The notes: a model not told the origin generated them from the sequence alone. A DNA stretch of 64,000 nucleotides from CAMFLJ01 sp965279255 (GCA_965279255.1 OZ257146.1:1178001-1242000); one strand, 5' to 3'; shown: positions 49,736 through 58,029, counted from the first letter of the stretch. A program made the numbers and translations.

Positions 49736-50458
49736 GTGGCGCACGCAGGCGTCGGCGAGGGCGACCCCCGACCGTCCCGTCCCGGTGGCACCGCCCCGCA
49801 CGTCGTCGTCACCGACGTCGTGGCGCCGGTGCTCGCCGACCCTGATCGCCACCACCTCGAGAAGGTGCGCCGGCTCAGGGCCGGCGACGACCTCAGCGTC
49901 ACCGACGGTCGCGGCCGCTGGCGGTGGTGCCGGTTCGGGCCCGACCTCCAGCCTGACGGGGAGATCGTGGTCGACCCGGAGCCGGCCCCGCGCATCACCG
50001 TCGCCTTCGCCCTGGTGAAGGGGGAGCGGCCGGAGCTCGTCGTGCAGAAGCTCACCGAGCTGGGCGTCGACGTGATCATCCCGTTCGTGGCCGAGCGCTC
50101 GGTGGTGCGCTGGGATCCCGACAAGGCCGATCGCAACGCCGAACGGTTGCGGCGCGTCGCCCTGGAGGCCTCGATGCAGAGCCGACGCACCTGGCTGCCC
50201 GAGGTCGCTGCGATCAGCTCCTTTCCCCAGGTGAGCGCCCTCCCAGGGGCGGTGCGGGCCGACATGGGAGGTGGGGTGCCCGGCCTCGACCGCCCCACGC
50301 TGCTGATCGGGCCCGAGGGTGGGTGGTCAGCCGACGAACGGACGGGCCTGCCCGCATCGGTGGCGCTCGGGGCGGGCGTGCTGCGGGCCGAGACCGCCGC
50401 CATCGCCGGGGCGGCGGTGCTGTGCGCGCTACGGTCGGGTGTCGTCGCCCAGGCGTGA
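49736..50458 (+). CDS. rsmE: 16S rRNA m3U1498 methyltransferase
   Basis: SPOUT methyltransferase that methylates U1498 of 16S rRNA. The 240-residue protein has DRHHLEKVRRLRAGDDLSVTDG (PUA-like N-terminal domain) and VAFALVKGERPELVVQKLTELGVD. The knot region is ERSVVRW, ALEASMQSRRTWLP, LLIGPEGGWSADE and LRAETAAIAGAAVL. GTG at 49736, 7 nt after dnaJ, the common dnaJ-rsmE pairing. The first 20 residues are Pro/Gly-rich and non-conserved, so a slightly later start is possible. Confidence 0.93.
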   Translation: MAHAGVGEGDPRPSRPGGTAPHVVVTDVVAPVLADPDRHHLEKVRRLRAGDDLSVTDGRGRWRWCRFGPDLQPDGEIVVDPEPAPRITVAFALVKGERPELVVQKLTELGVDVIIPFVAERSVVRWDPDKADRNAERLRRVALEASMQSRRTWLPEVAAISSFPQVSALPGAVRADMGGGVPGLDRPTLLIGPEGGWSADERTGLPASVALGAGVLRAETAAIAGAAVLCALRSGVVAQA

Positions 50459-50541
50459 ACCAGGTGGGCGAACGGTCTTCACGGCCTCCCCGGGGTCGTT
50501 GTGAGGCGATGGGGACGCTGGGTAGCATGGCCCACCCAATC

Positions 50542-50569
50542 ACCACGCTGAGTGGTAATGGTGTACGGT
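50542..50569 (+). promoter_or_regulatory. BldD-box-like palindrome and -10 box upstream of bldD
   Basis: ACCAC-GCTGA-GTGGT (50542-50556) is a perfect inverted repeat. Its core ACGCTGAGT matches ACnCWGnGT, the centre of the BldD operator consensus as I recall it from Streptomyces; the outer T and A are not kept. A TACGGT -10 candidate follows at 50564-50569. Autorepression is a reasonable inference. The 194-bp gap otherwise shows only a long leader. Confidence 0.5.
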
Positions 50570-50652
50570 TGTGGGTAGGTAGCGGGAACGAACTGACGCA
50601 GCAGCGCTGCGACCACCGGTGGCACAGGGCCACCGCGAGAGGAGCTTGAACC

Positions 50653-51171
50653 ATGAGCGAGACGGTGACGGGTGAGGTGACGACGACCTACAGCAGGAAG
50701 GTCGGCGAGCGCCTTCGTGCCATTCGCCGCCAGAAGCGGCTCTCGCTCCAGGACGTCGAAGCGGCGTCGGAGCTCGAGTTCAAGGCCTCCGTCCTCGGTG
50801 CCTACGAGCGTGGCGAGCGGGCCATCTCGGTGCCCCGCCTCCAGCGCCTGGCCCGGTTCTACAACGTCCCCGTCGACCAGCTGCTCCCGGCCGACGAGGG
50901 CCCGGCGTTCGGCGACGCAGCCGGCACCGGCCTCCCGATCGACGAGCGCTCGTTCACCATCGACCTGCGTCGCCTCGAGGACCTCACCGGGCCCGAGGCC
51001 GACATGTTGAACCGCTACCTCACGATGATCCAGGTCCAGCGCCAGGACTTCAACGGCCGCGTGCTCACCATCCGCAAGGACGACCTGCGCGCCATCGCCT
51101 GCATCCTCGGCGTCGGCCTCGACACCGCCACCGACCGCCTCGACGACCTGGGTCTCGGGCACGGCCAGTGA
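50653..51171 (+). CDS. bldD: BldD-like c-di-GMP-responsive transcriptional regulator
   Basis: The 172-residue protein has an N-terminal XRE helix-turn-helix (GERLRAIRRQKRLSLQDVEAAS, GAYERGERAISVPRLQRLARFY) and a BldD-type C-terminal domain. That domain carries RQD, eight residues, then RKDD (RQDFNGRVLTIRKDD). This is the RxD-x8-RxxD signature which in Streptomyces BldD binds tetrameric c-di-GMP and drives dimerisation. It is predicted to be a developmental or global repressor under c-di-GMP control. A BldD-box-like palindrome in its own upstream region suggests autoregulation. Confidence 0.9.
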   Translation: MSETVTGEVTTTYSRKVGERLRAIRRQKRLSLQDVEAASELEFKASVLGAYERGERAISVPRLQRLARFYNVPVDQLLPADEGPAFGDAAGTGLPIDERSFTIDLRRLEDLTGPEADMLNRYLTMIQVQRQDFNGRVLTIRKDDLRAIACILGVGLDTATDRLDDLGLGHGQ

Positions 51172-51235
51172 GCCCGGCCGCTCGGTCCCGCCCCCGGCGG
51201 ACCGATCGGAGCAGGTGAGCAGGCACACTGAGGGC

Positions 51236-52303
51236 GTGTCCTTCGGTGCCTACGTCCACATCCCGTTCTGCGCGCGCCGCTGCGACTACTGCGCGTTCGC
51301 GACGTGGACCGATCGGGGTCACCTGATCGAGGCCTACCTCGACGCGCTGCGCGCCGACATCGGGCGTCATGTCGACTCCGGTGAGCTGCCGCCGTCGAGC
51401 TCGGTCTTCTTCGGTGGCGGCACGCCGTCGCTCGTCCCCGCCGAGGGCCTCATGGCCGTGCTGGCCGAGATCCCACGGGTCGAGGGCGCCGAGGTCACGG
51501 TGGAGTGCAACCCCGACACCGTCGACCGGGCCCTGCTCGAGACCTACGTCGCCGGCGGGGTCGACCGCATCTCGCTCGGGGTGCAGTCGATGGTGCCCTC
51601 GGTGCTCGCCGCCCTCGGTCGCAGCCACGACCCCGACGCCGTCGTCCGCTCGGTCGAGCTGGCCCGTTCGGTGGGGCTGCGAACCTTCAACCTCGACCTC
51701 ATCTACGGGGGTGCCGGCGAGACCCTCGACGAGTGGTCCCGAACCCTCGATGCGGTCATCGCCCTCGACCCGCCGCACGTGAGCGCCTACGCCCTCACCA
51801 TCGAGGCCGGCACCCCGCTCGCGGCCGACGAGTCCCGTCATCCCGACGACGACGACCAGGCCGACAAGTACCTGATGGCCGAAGAGCGGCTCACCGCCGC
51901 CGGGCTGGCGAACTACGAGATCTCGAACTGGGCGAAGCCCGGCCACGCGTGCCGCCACAACGAGCTCTACTGGGCCCAGGGCGACTACCTGGGGTTCGGG
52001 TGCGCCGCCCACTCCCACCGCGACGGGCATCGGTGGTGGAACCTGCGCACCCCCGAGCGCTACGTGGAGGCCGTCGCCGACGGCCGCTCGACCGAGGCGG
52101 CGGGGGAGGACCTCGAGCCGGACCGGCGACGGGTCGAGGGCCTGCAGCTGGCGCTGCGCACCGCCGAGGGCGTCCCCTCCGGTTCTCTCGATCCCGCCGA
52201 CGTCGAGCTCCTCGAGGGCCTGGTGGTGGAGGCCGACGGTCGTCTGCGGCTCACCGTCGAGGGGCGGTTGCTGGCGAACGAGGTGGCCGTCCGCCTGCGT
52301 TGA
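51236..52303 (+). CDS. hemW: HemW-like radical SAM heme chaperone
   Basis: The 355-residue radical SAM protein has YVHIPFCARRCDYCAFATW (CxxxCxxC cluster), FFGGGTPSLV, VTVECNPDTV, RISLGVQSM and FNLDLIYGGAGET. The HemW hallmark HNELYW (HNxxYW) precedes GDYLGFGCAAHS. It was formerly misnamed coproporphyrinogen oxidase; the family binds heme and inserts it into respiratory enzymes. GTG at 51236 gives the conserved MSFGAYVHIPFC start. GTG at 51215 would add seven residues. Confidence 0.92.
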   Translation: MSFGAYVHIPFCARRCDYCAFATWTDRGHLIEAYLDALRADIGRHVDSGELPPSSSVFFGGGTPSLVPAEGLMAVLAEIPRVEGAEVTVECNPDTVDRALLETYVAGGVDRISLGVQSMVPSVLAALGRSHDPDAVVRSVELARSVGLRTFNLDLIYGGAGETLDEWSRTLDAVIALDPPHVSAYALTIEAGTPLAADESRHPDDDDQADKYLMAEERLTAAGLANYEISNWAKPGHACRHNELYWAQGDYLGFGCAAHSHRDGHRWWNLRTPERYVEAVADGRSTEAAGEDLEPDRRRVEGLQLALRTAEGVPSGSLDPADVELLEGLVVEADGRLRLTVEGRLLANEVAVRLR

Positions 52304-52316
52304 GCCGTTCGTCGGT

Positions 52317-53162
52317 TCAGGGGACCAGGAACTCCTGGCCGGGGAACACGAGGTCGGCGTCGCCGGGCACGGCCAGGCGGTCGGCGTTGAGCCGGATCAA
52401 CCGGTCGAGCTGGGTGGCCGTCTCGGCCAACGAGGCGGGCCGACCCAGCTGAGCGCCGGCGGTGAGCTCGGCCACGTGCCACAGCGTGTCGCCGGGGTGG
52501 ACCACCCAGGTTCCCGAGGCCGGTGCCTGGCCGGAAGGGTCGGGCCGTGGGGCGACCGGGGCCGGGCCAGTGCTCGGGCCGTCCGGCGCCTGGGGCGCCG
52601 GGGACGTCGGCCCGCCGGGCAGCTCGGTCATTGTGGGTGGTGCCGCGAGGGTCGTCGTGGTGCTCGGTGCGGTCGTGGTGGGCGGGAGCGTCGTGGTCGG
52701 CGGGACCGTCGTGGTCGTGCCCGGGGTCGTCGGCCCGAGGTCGGTCATCACGACGAGTGGGGAGGGGTCCGGGGTGGCGGCTCCGGCGTGGGCGGCGGGC
52801 ACGAGGGAGACAGCCACGATGGCGGCGCCGGCGGTGAGGTCGGCGAGGCGGCGCACGAACGGCAGGGCGAGACCGTCGGCGGCGCGCACCGCGGCGGGGA
52901 TGGCCGAGAGCCGGGCGACGACGGCGAGCAGCCAGGTCAGGGCCGTCCAGGCGACCAGCACCACGCCGACGCCCCGGGCGACGGTGAAGGCGACCGTCAC
53001 GGGGTCGGTCCGGCTGGACCACGTCAGGACCGCCGAGGGTGAGGAGAGTGGAGGGAACGGCAGCGTGCGACCGGCCAGGCAGAGGGCGGTGGCAGCGGCG
53101 GTGAGCCCGCCCAGCGCACCCACTGTGGTGGTGGCCCGGTGAGCCAGGTGGGGTCGGGTCAA
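52317..53162 (-). CDS. Membrane protein with C-terminal LysM domain
   Basis: The 281-residue protein has three or four hydrophobic segments in its first 150 residues, ending in a signal-like AIVAVSLVPAAHAGAA. A long Thr/Pro linker follows, then a single LysM domain (GTWVVHPGDTLWHVAEL to DLVFPGQEFLVP), which binds peptidoglycan or chitin-like glycans. The TTG start (53162) overlaps the pseudokinase TGA and has GGAGG 7 nt upstream, so translational coupling is clear. It is likely anchored in the membrane with LysM reaching the wall. Confidence 0.8.
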   Translation of the reverse strand: MTRPHLAHRATTTVGALGGLTAAATALCLAGRTLPFPPLSSPSAVLTWSSRTDPVTVAFTVARGVGVVLVAWTALTWLLAVVARLSAIPAAVRAADGLALPFVRRLADLTAGAAIVAVSLVPAAHAGAATPDPSPLVVMTDLGPTTPGTTTTVPPTTTLPPTTTAPSTTTTLAAPPTMTELPGGPTSPAPQAPDGPSTGPAPVAPRPDPSGQAPASGTWVVHPGDTLWHVAELTAGAQLGRPASLAETATQLDRLIRLNADRLAVPGDADLVFPGQEFLVP

Positions 53163-54487
53163 CGGAGGTCCTCCGTGGTGAGGATGGTGAGGTCCCGGCC
53201 CGAGCCGGTGACGATGAGCTGGGCACAACCCGTCTGGAGCTCGGCGCCGACGAGCCCGTCGGCGCCCGGGACGGTGGCCACCGTGGTGGCCTCGACCGTG
53301 CCGCCGGCCGGCGCCCACCGGCGGAACAGGTGGACGGTGCCGTCGGCAGGGTGGAGCACGGCGGGGAGGTCGACCCCGTCACAGAGCCAGGGCCCCACGA
53401 CCACCACGTCGCCTGGCGCACCGACGGCGTAGCGCCGGCCGTCGTGGTCGACGACCGGCGCCGCCTCCGGCCCACCCGGCGTCGTCGACGGGGGGAGCGC
53501 GGTGCTGGTGTTTGTGGGCGTCGCCGCCGTGGTGGCGGTGGAGGTCGGGGTGGCGACGGCCACCCGTTCCCGCCCGGGTGCCCACCACGCACTGAGTCCG
53601 AAGTAGCTCGCGGCCGACACCGCCACCAGCACCACGGCGGCGGGCAGCAACGAGCGGACCCGGGCCGTCCCTCCCCGGCGGTCGTCGGGCCGGGCGTGGC
53701 GTCCCGCGTCGGACGGTTCGCCCGGGCGTGCGGTGGTGGCCGGCCGCTCTCGCCCTGACGGTCGGGAGGGCCTCGGGACCACAGGGGGATCGACGGGCTC
53801 GTCGCCCAGCCGGGCGTCGGGGACCGCGCGCCTCAGCGAGTGCGCGAACGCGGTCACCGATGGTCGGGCGTCGGGGTCGGCCGAGGTCGCACCGGCCACG
53901 AGGGCGCGGAGGGCTCGGCGCTGGGTGGCGGCCCGGCGGTGGGCCCGGGTGAGGCGCCGGCCCCCGGGAGGCGCCCCGGCGGGGCCGAGCAGGTGGTCGA
54001 GCACCCGACCCAGCCCCGCCACGTCGTCGGCCGGCCGCCGGGACGCACGAGCGGGGGCGAGGCCACCCGGGCCCGGATCGGTCGCCGGCCGCCGCTCCGG
54101 CGCACCGATCGGGCCAGCACCGCCGAAGCCGCACAGGACGGGTCGTCCGCCGGCGTCGAGCAGCACGTGGGTGGGGTCGAGGTGGCCGTGGACGATGCCG
54201 GCCCGGTGGAGCCGGCCCACGGTGGCGGCCACCGCCAGGGTGAGGGCGACCGCCCGCTCCGGCGGGAGCGGCACGGCCAGGTCGGCGGTCGAGCGGGGGC
54301 CGACCCACCGGGTGAGCAGGGCCGGCCGCTCGCCCTCGCTGATCCCCACGAGCTCGACGACACCCGGCACCTGGGCCCGGCGCAGGACCTCGGCCTCGGC
54401 ACGCAGGGCGCCGGGGCCGTCGTCGCCCGGCTCCTTCGCCGCCAGCAGAGTGCCTTCGTGCCGCACGATCCTGACCCGCTCGCCCAT
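53159..54487 (-). CDS. Membrane-anchored protein kinase-like protein (predicted pseudokinase)
   Basis: The 442-residue protein has a kinase-like N-lobe with the Lys in LLAAKEPG and a Glu in AEAEVLRRA. The catalytic loop reads GIVHGHLDPTHVLLD: HRD is HGH, with the catalytic Asp missing, and the DFG position reads CGFGGAG. Phosphotransfer is therefore unlikely. After a Pro/Arg-rich linker comes one membrane helix (LLPAAVVLVAVSAASYFGL), a Thr-rich stretch and an extracytoplasmic beta-rich domain with two Cys. It is coupled to the LysM protein, so wall sensing is a reasonable guess. Confidence 0.75.
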   Translation of the reverse strand: MGERVRIVRHEGTLLAAKEPGDDGPGALRAEAEVLRRAQVPGVVELVGISEGERPALLTRWVGPRSTADLAVPLPPERAVALTLAVAATVGRLHRAGIVHGHLDPTHVLLDAGGRPVLCGFGGAGPIGAPERRPATDPGPGGLAPARASRRPADDVAGLGRVLDHLLGPAGAPPGGRRLTRAHRRAATQRRALRALVAGATSADPDARPSVTAFAHSLRRAVPDARLGDEPVDPPVVPRPSRPSGRERPATTARPGEPSDAGRHARPDDRRGGTARVRSLLPAAVVLVAVSAASYFGLSAWWAPGRERVAVATPTSTATTAATPTNTSTALPPSTTPGGPEAAPVVDHDGRRYAVGAPGDVVVVGPWLCDGVDLPAVLHPADGTVHLFRRWAPAGGTVEATTVATVPGADGLVGAELQTGCAQLIVTGSGRDLTILTTEDLR

Positions 54488-54612
54488 GGCCGAGCAGTGT
54501 GGACTGAAAGGGACGGAAAAGCAACAAGAATCACGAGTACCGCGTTCGTGCTCGGTTGGCGGAGGCGAGGGGCGGGCGGCCTAGCCTCGGGCCGACCGAC
54601 CGGGAGCGCTCC

Positions 54613-55269
54613 GTGCCGACCCATTACGAGGTCCTCGGTGTCGATCCGGGGGCCGACACCGAGACGATCCGCCGGGCCTACCTGATGGTGGCCAAGGCGA
54701 CCCACCCCGACCGCCGACGCACCGACGACCCCGAGCGGGTGGCACGGGCCGAGGAGCACATCCGCCTGGCGAACGCGGCCTGGAACGTCCTGCGCGATCC
54801 GGAGCGGCGAACGGACTACGACCGGTCGCTGCGCCGGGAGCCCACGGCGGGGGTCGCAACCGAAGGCCCGCCCTCGCCCCCTCGGGGCACCGGGTCGCCT
54901 CCGCCCCGCCCGGCGCCGCCCTCCGGTCACGTCGTCGCCACGAGCCAGACCAGCCTGTGGCGCTACACCCCGATCGTGGTGGTGCTGGTCGTCCTCCTGG
55001 GGATCCTCGTGGTGAGCGCCTACGCCACGTCCCGGGACGCGACCTCGCCCTCCGACACCCTTCCCCGCTCACAGGTGCCAGCGGTCGACGAGTGCGTCCT
55101 GGTGGCGTTCCTCGCCGGGGGTCGGGCCCCGGTGCCGGTGACGTGTGGGACCCAGGGCTCGTTCCGGGTCGTCTCGATCGTCGACTCGCCGCGGCCGTGC
55201 CCGTCGGGTACCGAGCAACTGCCGTTGTCGGATCAGAAGACCACGCTGTGCCTCGTGCCGGCGGCCTGA
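54613..55269 (+). CDS. J-domain membrane protein
   Basis: The 218-residue protein begins with a J domain (THYEVLGVDPGADTETIRRAYL, HPD in ATHPDRRR, LANAAWNVLRDPERRTDYDR). A Pro-rich linker, one membrane helix (YTPIVVVLVVLLGILVVSAY) and a short extracytoplasmic domain with four Cys follow. It could recruit DnaK to the membrane; the partner is unknown. The GTG at 54613 has GGGAG 6 nt upstream. A TAGCCT -10 box lies at 54582-54587. Divergent from the pseudokinase gene. Confidence 0.83.
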   Translation: MPTHYEVLGVDPGADTETIRRAYLMVAKATHPDRRRTDDPERVARAEEHIRLANAAWNVLRDPERRTDYDRSLRREPTAGVATEGPPSPPRGTGSPPPRPAPPSGHVVATSQTSLWRYTPIVVVLVVLLGILVVSAYATSRDATSPSDTLPRSQVPAVDECVLVAFLAGGRAPVPVTCGTQGSFRVVSIVDSPRPCPSGTEQLPLSDQKTTLCLVPAA

Positions 55270-55302
55270 CCTCCGCCCGCAGTGGAGGCCTACCATCACG
55301 AC

Positions 55303-55677
55303 GTGCTCAGGGCCCGTGGCATCGACCACATCGTCATGAACGTCTCCGACGCCCGCCGCAGCGTGGCGTGGTGGCGCGACCTGCTCGGCGCCGAGCCGGT
55401 GCGCTTCGAGCAGTGGGAGGCGGGGGAGGTGCCGTTCGCCTCGGTGCGGCTGAGCGAGGACACGATCATCGACCTGTTCGAGGTCGAGCGGACCGGCACC
55501 AACGTCGACCACGTGTGCATCGTGGTCGAGGGGGACGACCTCGAGGCGGTGGCTACATCCGGCACGTTCGAGGTCTCCGGCCCTCCGATGCAGCTCTTCG
55601 GGGCCCGGGGCACCGGCACCGGGCTCTACGTGAAGGACCCCGACGGCAACACGGTGGAGCTCAGGACCTATCCGTGA
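55303..55677 (+). CDS. Glyoxalase/VOC family protein
   Basis: The 124-residue vicinal-oxygen-chelate fold has GIDHIVMNVSDARRSVAWWRDLLG, the central NVDHVCIVVEG and DPDGNTVELRTYP at the end. The candidate metal ligands His and Glu are present. Substrate unknown: related proteins are lyases, dioxygenases or resistance proteins. GTG at 55303 is chosen because TACCAT (55291-55296) lies 6 nt upstream and would otherwise be inside the gene. It overlaps the DUF167 gene as GTGA. Confidence 0.83.
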   Translation: MLRARGIDHIVMNVSDARRSVAWWRDLLGAEPVRFEQWEAGEVPFASVRLSEDTIIDLFEVERTGTNVDHVCIVVEGDDLEAVATSGTFEVSGPPMQLFGARGTGTGLYVKDPDGNTVELRTYP

Positions 55678-55973
55678 GCGGCCCCGATGCGGGCTCGGGC
55701 CCGTTGCGCGTGCGCGTCCGCGTGCAGCCCGGGGCGTCGCGCACGAAGGTCGGCGGTCGCTACGGCGAGGCCGACCCGCCGGTGCTCGTGGTCAAGGTGA
55801 TGGCCCGGCCGATCGACGGTCGGGCCAACGACGCCGTGCTCGAGGCGCTGGCCGACTCGTTCGGGCTCCGGCCCTCGGCGGTGTCGTTGCGATCGGGTGG
55901 CTCGTCGAGGCTGAAGGTCTTCGAGCTGCGCGGTGGCGAGCCGGGACGGCTCGAGGAACTGCTCGACGGGTGA
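55674..55973 (+). CDS. DUF167/YggU family protein
   Basis: The 99-residue protein has LRVRVRVQPGASRTKVGG, LVVKVMARPIDGRANDAVLEALAD and SLRSGGSSRLKVFEL, the conserved DUF167 layout. It is a small alpha/beta protein of unknown function found in all domains. The GTG overlaps the stop of the VOC gene, so the two are co-translated. Confidence 0.85.
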   Translation: MSGPDAGSGPLRVRVRVQPGASRTKVGGRYGEADPPVLVVKVMARPIDGRANDAVLEALADSFGLRPSAVSLRSGGSSRLKVFELRGGEPGRLEELLDG

Positions 55974-56038
55974 GTCGACGGACGCCCGGTCGGTGGCCGG
56001 CGTGGCAACATCGCGCCGGTCGATCGAGGGGGACGGGC

Positions 56039-56890
56039 ATGTCGGTGGTGATGCAGCGCGGGTCGGGCCCCGAGCGGCGGGGTGGGCTCGGACTGCTGCT
56101 CGCGGCGCTCGCCGTGGCGGCGGTGGTCGTGTCCCTCGGCGGGTGCGGCAGCGACGGCGGTTCGGCGTCGGAGCCGGCGCCGGCGCCCACGACGCTCGCA
56201 CCGACCACCACGGGCCCGGTCGACCACCGCTCGGCGATGGTCGCCCGCCTCACCGACGAGTGGGGTGACGCGGCGGTCGCCGAGCAGGTCGTCGCGGCCA
56301 TCGGTGCCGACGGGCTGGCGGCGTGGGAGAAGAAGGTGCCCCTGGCCGAGGTGGCGACCACCCCGCTGTTGGCGTACCGGACGCCGACCACCCCGGCCGA
56401 CGACATCGACAGCGTGGTGGTGTTCGCCTTCGGCAACCGCGTCGCCGCCGACGGCACCCTCGAGCCCGGGCCGGTCAACCAGGAGCTCGCCGACGCCACG
56501 GCCGCTTTCGTCGCCGACCATCCCGTTCCCGTCTACGCCCAGTGGGAGGTGGCCCGGCTGCTCGATGCCGCCGGGGTCAAGGGCGTGACCTCCATCGAGC
56601 CGACCACCGGGCCCGACGGCCAGGTCGTCTACCTGAGCACCCGCGGCGTGGCCGACGCCATCGTGGCTGCTGCCGCCGCCACCGGCACCCAGCTCGGTAC
56701 CGCCGGGGTGATCTGCTTCGCCGACCACGAGGGCCGGTGCCTTCTCACGGCCGACGCAGCGGGGATCGACGCCACCGCCATCGAGGGCGTGACGCTCCCG
56801 AGCACCTACGACCCGCAGTCGGGGCAGGCGTGGACCCGTGACCGCGCGAGCTACCTCGTCACCGACCTGAGCGGCCGCCTGCTCCTCTGA
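56039..56890 (+). CDS. Probable lipoprotein of unknown function
   Basis: The 283-residue product has an N-terminal hydrophobic stretch (GLGLLLAALAVAAVVVSLGGC) ending in a lipobox-like LGGC, then a Pro/Thr-rich linker. The folded domain has VVVFAFGNRVAADGTLEPG, VPVYAQWEVARLLDAAGV, VADAIVAAAAATGTQ and GVICFADHEGRCLLTAD. The alternating alpha/beta pattern faintly recalls DUF218/YdcF-like proteins, but no diagnostic motif is clear. The ATG at 56039 has GAGGGGG about 7 nt upstream; upstream in-frame codons are Arg-rich and have no site. Confidence 0.65.
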   Translation: MSVVMQRGSGPERRGGLGLLLAALAVAAVVVSLGGCGSDGGSASEPAPAPTTLAPTTTGPVDHRSAMVARLTDEWGDAAVAEQVVAAIGADGLAAWEKKVPLAEVATTPLLAYRTPTTPADDIDSVVVFAFGNRVAADGTLEPGPVNQELADATAAFVADHPVPVYAQWEVARLLDAAGVKGVTSIEPTTGPDGQVVYLSTRGVADAIVAAAAATGTQLGTAGVICFADHEGRCLLTADAAGIDATAIEGVTLPSTYDPQSGQAWTRDRASYLVTDLSGRLLL

Positions 56891-56924
56891 GGGCGCTGTC
56901 ACACCCCCTGCGGAGACTGACGGG

Positions 56925-57275
56925 GTGAGCGAGCGCAAGCGCAGGAACATGGAGTTCGACCACGCGCCGGGGCCCATGGAGCCCACGTGGTCGGAGCGAC
57001 GGGCGTGGGGCGACGGTGGCCCGCCCTACCGGGAGACGCTGTTCCCGTTGTGGTTGGTGTCGGCGACGCTCGTGACCCTGGCCGTCGTCTTCGACTGGGA
57101 CGCCATCCCGGTGGTGATCGGCTTCCCCGTCGCCATGATGGCCAGCCTCGGCTTCTTCTGGATGCTCGCGTCGCCCCGCCGGCCCCGACCCGGCCCACAG
57201 GTGACGTCGACGGGTCGACAAGCGAACAGGCGTTCGATACGGTCGGGGCGTGCCACGCCACCTCACCGCCGGTGA
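56925..57275 (+). CDS. Small two-helix membrane protein
   Basis: The 116-residue product has a charged N terminus (MSERKRRNMEFDH) and two adjacent membrane segments (LFPLWLVSATLVTLAVVF and IPVVIGFPVAMMASLGFFWML). A basic, disordered tail overlaps the next gene by 26 bp. Function not recognised. GTG start; no strong ribosome-binding site. Typical of small conserved actinobacterial membrane proteins. Confidence 0.6.
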   Translation: MSERKRRNMEFDHAPGPMEPTWSERRAWGDGGPPYRETLFPLWLVSATLVTLAVVFDWDAIPVVIGFPVAMMASLGFFWMLASPRRPRPGPQVTSTGRQANRRSIRSGRATPPHRR

Positions 57276-57471
57276 CATCGCCGCCATGCGCCAGAGCCTG
57301 GGCATGTCGTCGCAACTGCCCTCGGAGCAGGTGCGGTGGCTGCTGGCCGAGGCCGAGCGGCTCGTCAGCGAGCGCGCCGAGCTCGAGGAGATCACCCGTC
57401 AGCTCACCGGCCCGTGGCGCGAGGTGCGGGCCGCGCTGAACCGCCTCCACCACCTCGCCGAGGGCCCCTGA
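57250..57471 (+). CDS. Small helical protein of unknown function
   Basis: The 73-residue product (MPRHLTAGDIAAMRQSLGMS, then EQVRWLLAEAERLVSERAELEE and REVRAALNRLHHLAE) is predicted all-helical, with possible coiled-coil character. The GTG at 57250 lies 6 nt after TACGGT (57238-57243), the leaderless pattern, inside the 3' end of the upstream gene. I do not recognise a family. Confidence 0.6.
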   Translation: MPRHLTAGDIAAMRQSLGMSSQLPSEQVRWLLAEAERLVSERAELEEITRQLTGPWREVRAALNRLHHLAEGP

Positions 57472-57493
57472 GGCCCTCGTTCGGCCCCGGAAA

Positions 57494-57529
57494 CAGAACA
57501 GCCGCCCCCCGGGAGGGACGGCCGTTCTG
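57494..57529. terminator. Imperfect hairpin between small gene and tRNA-Val
   Basis: CAGAACAGCCG (57494-57504) and CGGCCGTTCTG (57519-57529) pair with one mismatch. Read on the minus strand the hairpin is 10 nt beyond the tRNA-Val CCA and is followed by a T-rich TTTCC, so it probably terminates the tRNA transcript and perhaps the convergent small gene. Confidence 0.55.
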
Positions 57530-57539
57530 CGGGTACACC

Positions 57540-57616
57540 TGGTGGGCGATACAGGACTCGAACCTGTGACCTCTGCCGTGTGAAGGCAGCGCTCTAACCA
57601 TCTGAGCCAATCGCCC
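57540..57616 (-). tRNA. tRNA-Val (anticodon CAC), CCA encoded
   Basis: The minus strand gives a full cloverleaf of 77 nt: acceptor GGGCGAT with ATCGCCC, D arm GCTC/GAGC, anticodon stem CTGCC/GGCAG with loop TTCACAC (CAC), and T arm ACAGG-TTCGAGT-CCTGT. The genomic CCA is present. It reads GUG codons. Confidence 0.96.
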
Positions 57617-57626
57617 GGGGCACGTG

Positions 57627-57656
57627 ACCCTAGCCGACGCCCTCAGAGGCGCCCAA
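57627..57656 (-). promoter_or_regulatory. Promoter of tRNA-Val
   Basis: On the minus strand -35 TTGGGC (57656-57651) and -10 TAGGGT (57632-57627) are 18 nt apart, with the -10 10 nt before the tRNA. Confidence 0.6.
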
Positions 57657-57672
57657 CCCGGTCCGGCCGGGT
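57656..57672 (-). terminator. Hairpin after the mrp operon
   Basis: ACCCGG (57656-57661) and CCGGGT (57667-57672) pair around TCCGG, 21 bp beyond the mrpG stop. It abuts the tRNA-Val promoter. Confidence 0.45.
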
Positions 57673-57693
57673 GGGTGGTCGTCCGGGGACGGC

Positions 57694-58029
57694 TCAGGCG
57701 CCGGCCACGTCGTCGCTCTCGCCCTCGGTCGAGGGCTCCTCTGCGGTAGCGCCGTCGGCATCGCGCTGGCGGATGTAGACGGCGTGGGCGATGAGGTTCG
57801 CCCCCACCGGGAAGGTGAACAGCTGGAGGGCCAGGGCCAGCGCGAGGGTCGTGGTCGCGCTGGCCGACCAGAGGGCGACCGAGGCTCCCAGGATGGCGAG
57901 CACGATCCCACCGGTGGCCGCCGTGGTGAGGGCGTGGGTGCGCGCCAGCATGCCGTCGAGGCGCACCGCGCCGAGGGCGGCGATCGCCGCCAGCACCGCA
58001 CCGAGGGCCACCAGGACCTCACCGATCAT
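57694..58029 (-). CDS. mrpG: Na+/H+ antiporter subunit MrpG
   Basis: Small three-helix subunit of the multi-protein Mrp monovalent cation/proton antiporter. The 111-residue product has EVLVALGAVLAAIAALGAVRLDGMLARTHALTTAATGG and PVGANLIAHAVY, typical MrpG/PhaG blocks, and an acidic tail. The ATG at 58029 overlaps the mrpF end; a GTG two codons earlier is possible. Last gene of the operon. Confidence 0.88.
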   Translation of the reverse strand: MIGEVLVALGAVLAAIAALGAVRLDGMLARTHALTTAATGGIVLAILGASVALWSASATTTLALALALQLFTFPVGANLIAHAVYIRQRDADGATAEEPSTEGESDDVAGA

